From assembly GCF_013041605.1 (NCBI RefSeq), contig NZ_JABEQC010000001.1, positions 661,879 through 725,878 of the forward strand: DNA of 64,000 nucleotides. Reading direction: 5' to 3'. Shown here piece by piece: positions 26,949-34,397 of this stretch. Position 1 is the stretch's first letter. Each line of letters starts with the position of its first letter. This stretch comes from Vibrio plantisponsor (lineage in GTDB: Bacteria; Pseudomonadota; Gammaproteobacteria; Enterobacterales; Vibrionaceae). Under the pieces are notes generated by a model. That model was given only the letters and a program-made list of their open reading frames with translations. It had not been told where the DNA came from and did no database searches. The translations under genes and the position numbers were made by a program.

Positions 26949-28650
26949 TTGGCAGCTTGAATGGCAATATCTTTTGCAGTTTCATTTTTTACGCCCTTGG
27001 TGGTTACTGGCCTTGATACCATTGGCAGTGATTTTCTATTTGCGTTGGAAGGTGAGCTCTGATGAAAACCGCTTTGCTTTTTTTCCACCTCATCTACGCA
27101 ATGCCTTAACCGTGCAACGTTCAGGCTGGACAAATCAACTGCCGCTCAAAATGCTTATGCTGTTGCTTGTCCTGTCTGTTCTGATCTGTGCTGGCCCAGC
27201 ATGGCAAAGACAAGCTTCTCCATTTGGTGAAGATTCCGCGTCGCTGATGATTCTGCTTGATAATAGCGAAAGCATGCAGCAGAAAGATGTGGCACCGAGC
27301 AGGTTGGAGCGAGCAAAACACAAGATCACTGATCTAACTGAGCTGCGTGCTGGTGGTAAGACAGGACTGATGGTGTATGCGGGCAGCTCTCATGTGGCGA
27401 TGCCGCTTACCAAAGATAATCAGGTGATATTTCCATATTTGTCGGCGTTAAACCCAGAGATCATGCCACTTGCAGGGAAAGCTCCTCAAACCGCGTTACC
27501 TTTGTTAACACAGCAGATTGAGGCCAATAAAGGCAACTCAATCTTATTAGTGACGGATGGCGTTGATGCCAATGCAGTCAATGAATTTGAACGCTATTTT
27601 GAAACTCAGCCTTATCAGCTACTCATTCTTGCAATAGGTAATTCGGATATTACCGTTGATTCACCAATGGATTTGGCGTCTTTGCGCACACTGGCAACAA
27701 AGACCAATGGCAAGCTGATTGAAATGAGCATTGATGAAACAGACGTAACGCAGCTTAATAGCCAAATAGAACGCTTTATGCTGATTAACAGTGATTCATC
27801 GATGCCGTGGCAAGATGAAGGTTATCGCCTGTTATATCCACTCGTATTGCTGATGTTGCTGTGGTTCCGTAAAGGCTGGCTGGTGAAGTGGAGCTTGGTT
27901 TTGGTAGTGAGTATGCCCTCACTTATGCCAAACGCTGCGAACGCTGCGGGTATGGTATCGAGCAAAACAGAATCGACAGTTGCTACAGAGCAAGCGACGT
28001 TATGGGACAAAACCGAACAGTGGTGGATGGATTTATGGCTAACGCCTGATCAACAAGCGCAGAGATTGTTTAATCGAGGAGATTACAAGCAAGCGGCTGC
28101 TCACTATCAAAAGCCTCTGAACAAAGGCATTGCATACTACTACGCGGGTGAGTTCAAACTGGCGCATTCTGCATTTATGCAAGATAACACCCCACAAGGG
28201 CTTTATTACGCGGCTAGTGCATTAGCCAGACAACGCGAGTACGTAGCAGCTCGTGCTCTGTTAAGGCAATTAAACGAGCTGTCCGATCTCGATAGCGTTT
28301 TGCAACAGAATATCGCTCACAACCTTAAAGCCATCATTGCAATCATCGATGAAATCAACATCATGAGTGAATCTCAGGCCAACAGCTTGGATCTCGATCA
28401 GGAGGTTTCCATTGAACTGCCTGACGGTCAGCCGCAAACAGCTGACGGCGCAGATGAAAACACTTCTGAAGAAAATATGAAAAAGCAGCAGCTCAGTGCA
28501 GACGATATCTTAGGTGACCCAAAGCTTGCGGAAGTATGGCTGAAGCGTGTAGAAGCCGATCCAAGCCGCTTCTTACAGTCCAAATTTCAGATTCAGTACA
28601 ACCAAGCAGGTTCTGAAGTGAGCAGAGCGGAGGATACGGGAAATGATTAA
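26941..28650 (+). CDS. VWA-TPR membrane protein, BatB/BatC-like fusion
   Basis: Starting at ATG 26941, which overlaps the upstream gene by 8 bp, it encodes 569 residues. It has N-terminal membrane segments, a VWA domain with MIDAS DNSES, a further membrane segment (residues ~295-330), and tetratricopeptide-like repeats (RLFNRGDYKQAAAHYQ, then GEFKLAHSAFM). The acidic C-terminus is low complexity. In Bacteroides-type operons the VWA (BatB) and TPR (BatC) parts are separate; here they are fused. The TPR part should face the periplasm. Confidence 0.9.
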   Translation: MSDWQLEWQYLLQFHFLRPWWLLALIPLAVIFYLRWKVSSDENRFAFFPPHLRNALTVQRSGWTNQLPLKMLMLLLVLSVLICAGPAWQRQASPFGEDSASLMILLDNSESMQQKDVAPSRLERAKHKITDLTELRAGGKTGLMVYAGSSHVAMPLTKDNQVIFPYLSALNPEIMPLAGKAPQTALPLLTQQIEANKGNSILLVTDGVDANAVNEFERYFETQPYQLLILAIGNSDITVDSPMDLASLRTLATKTNGKLIEMSIDETDVTQLNSQIERFMLINSDSSMPWQDEGYRLLYPLVLLMLLWFRKGWLVKWSLVLVVSMPSLMPNAANAAGMVSSKTESTVATEQATLWDKTEQWWMDLWLTPDQQAQRLFNRGDYKQAAAHYQKPLNKGIAYYYAGEFKLAHSAFMQDNTPQGLYYAASALARQREYVAARALLRQLNELSDLDSVLQQNIAHNLKAIIAIIDEINIMSESQANSLDLDQEVSIELPDGQPQTADGADENTSEENMKKQQLSADDILGDPKLAEVWLKRVEADPSRFLQSKFQIQYNQAGSEVSRAEDTGND

Positions 28651-29899
28651 ATGGACTCAGCAATGCTTTTCAGAATTTATGCGTGCAATGACATTAGTGT
28701 TGTTGCTGATTTTGAGCGGAGTGACATTTGCTGACGAGTCTCAGTCTACACAAGTGACAGTGAAAACCTGGCTTGGTAGCAAACCGACAGATGAGCTGCA
28801 AGTGTTTGCGCCCACTCAACAAATCATCCTCAATATCGAAGTGTCTACTAACACTTGGTATACCGCAGGCACAAAAATTTCATCGTTAGAAATACCTGAT
28901 GTATTGGTCAAACGCCGCAACCCCTTTGCTGTGAACTCAACGCAGCGCGACAAAGGACAAACATGGTCTCGTCAGTTGTGGGAAGTGGTTCTCTATCCGC
29001 AGAAAAGTGGCGACTTTATTGTTCCGCCAGTCTCTCTGGAGGTACAAGTTGCCGGTTCAAACGGCGACAAGCAAAAAATTACTTTAGAGACAACGCCTCA
29101 GCAATTTAGAGTGGAACTTCCGAGTGCTGAACTTGGCGGGACGCAAAGTTGGTTCGCCGCCAGTGATGTTAAGGTCAAACAAGATTGGCAAGTTTCTTCA
29201 GATGAACCTAAAGTTGGCGACGCTATCACTCGCGTAATTGAAGTTCAGGCGCAAGATTCTCTATCAGTGTTATTGCCGAATTTGATGACTAATTCAGTCA
29301 ATGACGCATGGCAGGGGTACCCAAATCCTCCTGAACTAACGGACACTCAAAGCCGTGATGGTTACCTATCAAAACGTAAAGACAGCCTCACCTATGTATT
29401 ACAGCAAGGTGGTGACATTACTTGGCCGAGTTATGAAATTTGGTGGTGGAATTCGAAAAAGCAAAGCTTGGAGAAAATCACCATAGAAGGGCACAAGGTG
29501 CATGTTAAGCACACGTTAGCCTCATGGCTAAAAGCCTATCGTTACATGATCCTTGTTACTGCTTTGGTTTTGGTTACGTTGGTAATGCTTATGCTTGCCG
29601 CCCGTCGTTATTACCGTACGCATCCATCTCCTGCATGGGTGAAGTATTACTTATCTGTGTTTAAAGGTCAGTGGCCGCAAGCGCGAACCTTGCTATACAA
29701 AAAAGCTCGCAAGACTTCTGGCAGCTTAGAAATTTCCCATACAATGCCAGAACACTTACAAACCAAATCTTTGCAAGTTCAGACTGGTGACGTTAACCGT
29801 GTTGTTATGTCGAAGTTATGGCTGAACGTAAAACGCAAAGTGAAACGGAGAAGAATGATACCGAAAGCGTTGCCAGAGTTGGAAAATAGAAACAGTTAG
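28643..29899 (+). CDS. BatD-like protein
   Basis: A 418-residue protein with a signal peptide or membrane anchor (TLVLLLILSGVTFA), a long extracytoplasmic beta-rich region, and a C-terminal membrane segment (MILVTALVLVTLVMLMLAA, residues ~300-318). A basic cytoplasmic tail of about 95 residues follows. This is the BatD layout. It overlaps the VWA-TPR gene by 8 bp and closes the Bat set. Confidence 0.85.
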   Translation: MIKWTQQCFSEFMRAMTLVLLLILSGVTFADESQSTQVTVKTWLGSKPTDELQVFAPTQQIILNIEVSTNTWYTAGTKISSLEIPDVLVKRRNPFAVNSTQRDKGQTWSRQLWEVVLYPQKSGDFIVPPVSLEVQVAGSNGDKQKITLETTPQQFRVELPSAELGGTQSWFAASDVKVKQDWQVSSDEPKVGDAITRVIEVQAQDSLSVLLPNLMTNSVNDAWQGYPNPPELTDTQSRDGYLSKRKDSLTYVLQQGGDITWPSYEIWWWNSKKQSLEKITIEGHKVHVKHTLASWLKAYRYMILVTALVLVTLVMLMLAARRYYRTHPSPAWVKYYLSVFKGQWPQARTLLYKKARKTSGSLEISHTMPEHLQTKSLQVQTGDVNRVVMSKLWLNVKRKVKRRRMIPKALPELENRNS

Positions 29900-29974
29900 T
29901 TGCTGCTTGTTTCAGTTTCCGCTCATCTTAAAGTTCGGTTGGTTTATAAAAATATTAATAAATAGGAGAACGTC

Positions 29975-30958
29975 GTGAAATTGGCTCATTTTAAAAAATA
30001 CGCCTTAGCAATTCTGTTTAGCTTAGCTTCTCTAAACTTTGCTTGGGCTGCTGAAGACCCTCTTCCGTCATGGAACTCTGGTCCTTCAAAAACAGCGATC
30101 ATTAAGTTTGTTCAGTCAGTAACGAATGTGGACTCTCCAGACTTTGTTCCAGTTGCTGAACGTATTGCCACGTTTGATAACGATGGAACTTTGTGGTCTG
30201 AGCAACCTATGTATTTCCAGCTTCAGTTTGCATTTGACCGAGTGAAAGCATTAGCGCCTTCGCACCCAAATTGGCAGACAGAAGAGCCGTTTGCCAGCGT
30301 TTTGAAGGGTGATTTGAAGAACCTGCACACCGAAGATCTCATGAAGGTGTTGTACGCCACTCACACCGGTATGAATACGGAAGAGTTTGACGCGATTGCT
30401 AAAGAGTGGATTGCGACAGCAAAACACCCAGTTACGGGTAAAAAATACACGGAACTGGTATTCCAACCAATGTTGGAATTGCTTGATTACTTACGCGCAA
30501 ACGACTTTAAAACGTTTATCGTTTCAGGTGGTGGTACGGGCTTTATGCGTGCGTGGGTTGAATCTGTTTACGGTATTCCACCAGAGCAGGTGGTTGGAAC
30601 AACCTTCAAAACTGAGTTCGTTATGAACAATGGAATACCAGAGATCAAGCGATTACCAGAAATCTTGGTGAACGACGATAAAGAGATGAAAGCGCTGGAA
30701 ATTTACGAGCGCATTGGTCGTCGTCCTATCGCTGCGTTTGGTAACTCAGACGGTGATTTGGCAATGCTGCAATGGACTTACGCAGGTAAAGGCTTACGTT
30801 TCCCTATGTACATTCATCACACGGATGAGAAACGTGAGTACAAATACGATCGCGAATCTCATATCGGTCGTTTAGACAAAGGCCTAGATGAAGCAAAAGC
30901 GAAAGGTTGGACTGTGGTGGACATGGCGAAAGAGTGGAAAACTATCTATCCAAACTAA
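29975..30958 (+). CDS. Secreted HAD-family phosphatase
   Basis: A 327-residue HAD hydrolase with a signal peptide ending near FAWA-AEDPL. Motif I is TFDNDGTLW (DxDGT), motif II is TFIVSGGG, and motif IV is AFGNSDGDLAML. It should act in the periplasm on a phosphate ester. It follows BatD by 75 bp with its own AGGAG and GTG start, and probably belongs to the sulfatase-Bat operon, since the first terminator comes after it. Substrate unknown. Confidence 0.86.
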   Translation: MKLAHFKKYALAILFSLASLNFAWAAEDPLPSWNSGPSKTAIIKFVQSVTNVDSPDFVPVAERIATFDNDGTLWSEQPMYFQLQFAFDRVKALAPSHPNWQTEEPFASVLKGDLKNLHTEDLMKVLYATHTGMNTEEFDAIAKEWIATAKHPVTGKKYTELVFQPMLELLDYLRANDFKTFIVSGGGTGFMRAWVESVYGIPPEQVVGTTFKTEFVMNNGIPEIKRLPEILVNDDKEMKALEIYERIGRRPIAAFGNSDGDLAMLQWTYAGKGLRFPMYIHHTDEKREYKYDRESHIGRLDKGLDEAKAKGWTVVDMAKEWKTIYPN

Positions 30959-30989
30959 CCGCAATCGTTAAGAGCAACATGTTCTGAAA

Positions 30990-31021
30990 GAAGCCGCAAT
31001 TTAAAAGATTGCGGCTTTTTG
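30990..31021. terminator. Terminator after HAD phosphatase gene
   Basis: AAGCCGCAAT (30991-31000) and ATTGCGGCTT (31008-31017) form a perfect 10-bp stem followed by TTTT. It closes the sulfatase operon and may also end the convergent LuxR gene. Confidence 0.93.
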
Positions 31022-31038
31022 TCTATGCCCGATTTTAT

Positions 31039-31659
31039 TTATGCCCGTATCAATTTCATCAGCTTTACCGCATCTCGTCGTTTATGCACATCTAGCTTTT
31101 TGTAAATCTTATAGATATGCGTTTTTACTGTGCTTTCAGCAAGAAACAGTGATTTGGCGATTTCGCAGTTAGAGCTGCCGCTAGACATCAAATTCAATAT
31201 TTGTCTTTCCCTGTTTGTTAGTTGCTCTAAGCATTGATGGCTTGAGCAGCCTGGAATGCGGTATATATTGATCATTCTTTCCAAACAGTCACGGGGAAGC
31301 CATAAACCGCCGTTTAAAATGCACTCAACGCTTTCCGGTAGATGCTCTATTTTTGCTTCTTCTAGCAGTAGCCCTTTGAGTGATTTCCAGCGTATACACA
31401 TATCATTTTGTTTGTGTTCGGGAACATTGAAAACCAGCACACCTAAATTAAGTACATCAAAATCAGGCAGTTGTTCTGACTGTTCAAGTTCTTTACACGC
31501 ATTGAAGTCAATGATGACTAAATCGATATTGTTCTGCTTTGATAATTCGGATACTTCACTTGTCTCAATTTTAATGTGCTCAATTTTGTTCAATTGATTT
31601 TTTATTAAGTTATTCTGTAAGGCGTTCTCTGAAATTATCAACAAGTTTTTGATGTTCAT
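31039..31659 (-). CDS. LuxR-type regulator, CsgD/VpsT-like
   Basis: A 206-residue protein with an N-terminal receiver-like domain lacking a clear phospho-acceptor (IDLVIIDFNACKE) and a C-terminal LuxR helix-turn-helix (LTNRERQILNLMSSGSSNCE, then ESTVKTHIYKIYKKL). The linker has W-L-P-R (residues ~117-120), where VpsT carries its W[F/L/M][T/S]R cyclic di-GMP motif and CsgD has YFTR. It is divergent from the amyloid-like operon, much as csgD is from csgBAC. I infer it controls that operon. Confidence 0.85.
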   Translation of the reverse strand: MNIKNLLIISENALQNNLIKNQLNKIEHIKIETSEVSELSKQNNIDLVIIDFNACKELEQSEQLPDFDVLNLGVLVFNVPEHKQNDMCIRWKSLKGLLLEEAKIEHLPESVECILNGGLWLPRDCLERMINIYRIPGCSSHQCLEQLTNRERQILNLMSSGSSNCEIAKSLFLAESTVKTHIYKIYKKLDVHKRRDAVKLMKLIRA

Positions 31660-32145
31660 AGAAAAACCTAGTGGTTGGTTAATAATGATAATAAATACTT
31701 ATTTGGTTTGACTAATAGGTTAGCAATGAGTTGAACAATTGACCAATTTTTAGGAGGTAATATTTAAAAAGACAATCATAAATAAACTTTAGTGCTATTT
31801 TATAGTTTTTTACTTATAAAGTTATATTAAATAAATGCTTGAAATTGTTGAAATCAATATTTTAATGTTATTTTGGTTTTTTCTGTGATTGATTGGTTAT
31901 TAAAAAGTATTTTTTTAGTCAGTTTAAATATTTTCAAAAACATACTCCTATACTACTTTTTAAATCACAATTTGTAATGGTTTGATTTGAATTGAGTTTA
32001 TTTGTTGTACATTTGGTTAACTATTTATTTATTGCTGATTATTATTTTTCACTTAATTCCATGTTGAGAATACTACCTATAATGAATTTGCCAATCGGCA
32101 TCTTAAGCAGCAATTAATACACTTAATTCACATGGAGTGGATATT
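31660..32145. promoter_or_regulatory. 486-bp AT-rich divergent control region
   Basis: This stretch is very AT-rich, with long T/A runs and no open frame of note. It separates the CsgD/VpsT-like gene from the amyloid-like operon and should hold both promoters. Such AT-rich DNA is a usual target for H-NS-type silencing, and csgD/csgBAC and vps promoters behave so. I could not single out a promoter with confidence. Confidence 0.55.
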
Positions 32146-32754
32146 ATGAATATATGTAAAACAGGTATCGCTATCGCTGTCAGTTCATTAATGGCTAGTG
32201 GTTCTGCTTGGGCATTAGTAGACAATAATGATGTGTTGAGTAATAACACAACGTATGTTGATGCGAGTGACACAACGACAACAACAACCAATACTGATCT
32301 TAGCGATAACAATAGCTTCAACGATACAAACAGCAACAACAGCAGTACTGACGTTGATCTATTGAGCAACAATGATACAGAAACCAACACGCTAACCAGT
32401 AATGATAATGATACAGATGTCGATCTGCTCAGTAACAACACCGACAACAGCGTGAATAACAGCGGTAACTCTTCAAACTCAGCAAGTTGGACAGATAACA
32501 GCAGTTCGCAAAGCTATGAGTTGCGCATTGATTCTGAAGTTGTGGTGGCGAATGCCTCTCTCAGCGGTAATGTATCTGGTGTCGGCGTCAGCTATGGCGG
32601 TGGTTTTGTAAGTGCGGGTGTTAGTGTTAACAACATGAACTCACTGGATGGTATGAGCGGTGCTGCCGGTATTGTTACTGTGTCTCAAAACTCTGGTGCT
32701 AACTCTTTGACACAACAAGCGGTGACTACTAACGCATCATTGTTTACGGATTAA
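32146..32754 (+). CDS. Secreted Asn/Ser/Thr-rich protein, candidate amyloid subunit
   Basis: 202 residues from ATG 32146, with GGAG upstream. A Sec signal peptide (ISVSSLMASGSAWA-like end) is followed by ~110 residues dominated by N, D, S and T, including two copies of TDVDLLSNN. The C-terminal part is Gly/Val/Ser-rich (VSGVGVSYGGGFVSAGVSV) and ends with VSQNSGANSLTQQ, a QNxGxN unit like those of curli and Fap repeats. It has no Cys in the mature part and few charged residues other than Asp. I recognise no named family. Fibre-subunit role is inferred from composition and neighbours. Confidence 0.75.
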   Translation: MNICKTGIAIAVSSLMASGSAWALVDNNDVLSNNTTYVDASDTTTTTTNTDLSDNNSFNDTNSNNSSTDVDLLSNNDTETNTLTSNDNDTDVDLLSNNTDNSVNNSGNSSNSASWTDNSSSQSYELRIDSEVVVANASLSGNVSGVGVSYGGGFVSAGVSVNNMNSLDGMSGAAGIVTVSQNSGANSLTQQAVTTNASLFTD

Positions 32755-32779
32755 TTTAATATCTAAGCAGGAGAAAGCG

Positions 32780-33106
32780 ATGCGCTTAGCAATAATCGCC
32801 TTGAGTGCGATGGCTTCGCTATCCGCTAGTGCCGATGATATTAATTTGACTGAACAAGAGCTTTCTCCAGATGTCATGGAGAGTTCACGAGGTGGTCAAT
32901 ATTACATCGACATTGAGAGTATAACGGCATCGTCTGAACTCAATGGTGTCAATGCGGGTAACACGGTTAATGATTCTGTGACAGGCAACAATATTATGTC
33001 ATCAGGCGCATTAGCCAACAGTTCCGGCATTAACAGTGTTATTCAGAATAGTGGTAACAACGTGCTGATACAAAACTCAACGGTCGTAAACCTGACACTC
33101 AAATAA
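32780..33106 (+). CDS. Small secreted protein with double-glycine leader, candidate C39 substrate
   Basis: 108 residues. A signal peptide (LSASA-DD) is followed by NLTEQELSPDVMESSRGG, which has the shape of a bacteriocin-type double-glycine leader (E-L-S, a hydrophobic residue four before, GG at residues 38-39). The part after GG is N/S-rich and holds INSVIQNSGNNVLIQNS, a clear QNxGNN unit. The C39 peptidase gene begins 1 bp after the stop. I infer export by Sec and then trimming after GG. It could be a nucleator or minor fibre subunit. Confidence 0.75.
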   Translation: MRLAIIALSAMASLSASADDINLTEQELSPDVMESSRGGQYYIDIESITASSELNGVNAGNTVNDSVTGNNIMSSGALANSSGINSVIQNSGNNVLIQNSTVVNLTLK

Positions 33107-33107
33107 C

Positions 33108-33785
33108 ATGAACGTTTATCGTTTTTTAATCGTGGCGGTGCTTTTCATATCGGCACCGTCACACTCATTAAATATACTGCCCAGTCGTGGCCAGTATTCA
33201 GTGCCAGTCAAAAGCTACAGTGAAGTTGTGTTTGGTAAAGTATTGCGCCAAAAATACGATTTCAGTTGTGGTTCGGCTGCTTTGGCCTCCTTGCTTTCCT
33301 TTCATTACGATATGCCTTCTGAAGAGCAAGACATTTTCCAGAACATGTTTGATAACGGCGATAAAGAACTCATTGAACAGCAGGGTTTCTCATTGCTCGA
33401 TATGAAAAAGTACTTGGAATCTGTTGGTCTGAAGTCAGATGGTTTTAAACTCAATTTAGCCAAAATTCGAGAGCTTGGTGTACCAGGGATCACTCTGGTT
33501 AACTTCGACGGTTATCTACATTTTGTCGTGATTAAAGGAATGAACGATGGATTCGTGATTCTTGGCGATCCTTCAAGAGGGACCATGAAAATGAAGTATG
33601 AAAGGTTTGAGGAACACTATCAGGGAATTGTTTTACTTATTCGTAACCGAGCCGAGGTTGGAAGAACTACGTTTATTACGGATAACGATTTCTCTGTATA
33701 CGCGGCGTCTCCCATTAAGCAAGGTGTGTTGAGAGACAGTTCTGGAAATCTCGGTATTCTTCGGCCGAACGTAGGACAGTATTGA
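33108..33785 (+). CDS. Exported C39 family cysteine peptidase, FapD-like
   Basis: 225 residues with a signal peptide (LIVAVLFISAPSHS). The C39 catalytic residues are visible: oxyanion Gln48 (VLRQKYDFSCGSAA), nucleophile Cys54, His138 in YLHFVVIKG, and Asp154 in LGDPSRG. There is no ABC transporter part, unlike bacteriocin exporters, so it should work in the periplasm. Pseudomonas FapD, in the functional-amyloid operon, is a stand-alone C39 protein of this kind. The likely substrates are the two neighbouring proteins with GG leaders. Confidence 0.87.
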   Translation: MNVYRFLIVAVLFISAPSHSLNILPSRGQYSVPVKSYSEVVFGKVLRQKYDFSCGSAALASLLSFHYDMPSEEQDIFQNMFDNGDKELIEQQGFSLLDMKKYLESVGLKSDGFKLNLAKIRELGVPGITLVNFDGYLHFVVIKGMNDGFVILGDPSRGTMKMKYERFEEHYQGIVLLIRNRAEVGRTTFITDNDFSVYAASPIKQGVLRDSSGNLGILRPNVGQY

Positions 33786-33802
33786 ACTCTATGGAGGGAT
33801 GT

Positions 33803-34360
33803 ATGAAATATCGTTACCTATTTGGAGTCATGATCGCTTTAAATATTCCGGTAGGAGAAGTGGTGGCGAACCCAAATACTAACGCTAGTTCCCTATTAAC
33901 ACTGAACTATGTCAATCCTCTGGATGACACGCAACTCGATAGTTATCGAGGAGGGTTTAAATTTCAGAATGACTATATTGTGAATATTGGCTTGAGTATC
34001 AAGACAGCAATTGACGGCAATGTGATGCTTAACTCCAGAATTGCCAATTTAGTTATACAGAATGGGAATTTGAAGAATCTTGCGCTGAGTAGTAGTGAGC
34101 AAAACCAGCAAGAAGTAGGGCTAGTCAATGTCATTCAGAATGGTGGTGGGAATCATATCTCTGTCGATGAGATCTCTTCTTCCTACCGTCCTGAAGTTGT
34201 CAGTGCTTCTTCCATCACCAATATTGTTCAAAATACGCTGGATAACAGTGTGATTGGATTGAGCACGATTGTCGATGTCGACGCACAAGTCGGTTCTGCA
34301 TTACAACAAGTTCGAGTAGCAAAACAGCTTGAAGAAGCCGTCATGGCTCGCTTCTATTAA
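33803..34360 (+). CDS. Secreted protein with double-glycine leader, candidate second C39 substrate
   Basis: 185 residues from ATG 33803, chosen because GGAGGG lies 5 bases upstream; a TTG at 33782 would overlap the peptidase gene. After a signal peptide (GEVVA-NPN) comes VNPLDDTQLDSYRGG, with GG at residues 50-51. The rest is N/V/I/S-rich with VNVIQNGGGNHISV and ITNIVQNTLDNSVIG, the same QN units as its neighbours. No Cys is present. It may be the Fap-type FapE or a fibre subunit, but no family match is claimed. Confidence 0.75.
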   Translation: MKYRYLFGVMIALNIPVGEVVANPNTNASSLLTLNYVNPLDDTQLDSYRGGFKFQNDYIVNIGLSIKTAIDGNVMLNSRIANLVIQNGNLKNLALSSSEQNQQEVGLVNVIQNGGGNHISVDEISSSYRPEVVSASSITNIVQNTLDNSVIGLSTIVDVDAQVGSALQQVRVAKQLEEAVMARFY

Positions 34361-34366
34361 CACCTC

Positions 34367-34396
34367 ATATCCTTTCTACTTAGGTAGAAAGGATAT
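34367..34396. terminator. Perfect 13-bp bidirectional terminator
   Basis: ATATCCTTTCTAC (34367-34379) and GTAGAAAGGATAT (34384-34396) flank the loop TTAG, followed by TTTTAA. It lies in the 37 bp between the convergent amyloid-like operon and the outer-membrane protein gene and can stop both. Confidence 0.9.
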
Positions 34397-34397
34397 T

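Noticed and set aside
32103..32447. 114-residue - strand frame opposite the Asn-rich gene
   Set aside because: It is a Leu/Ser/Val shadow of Asn/Asp/Thr codons.
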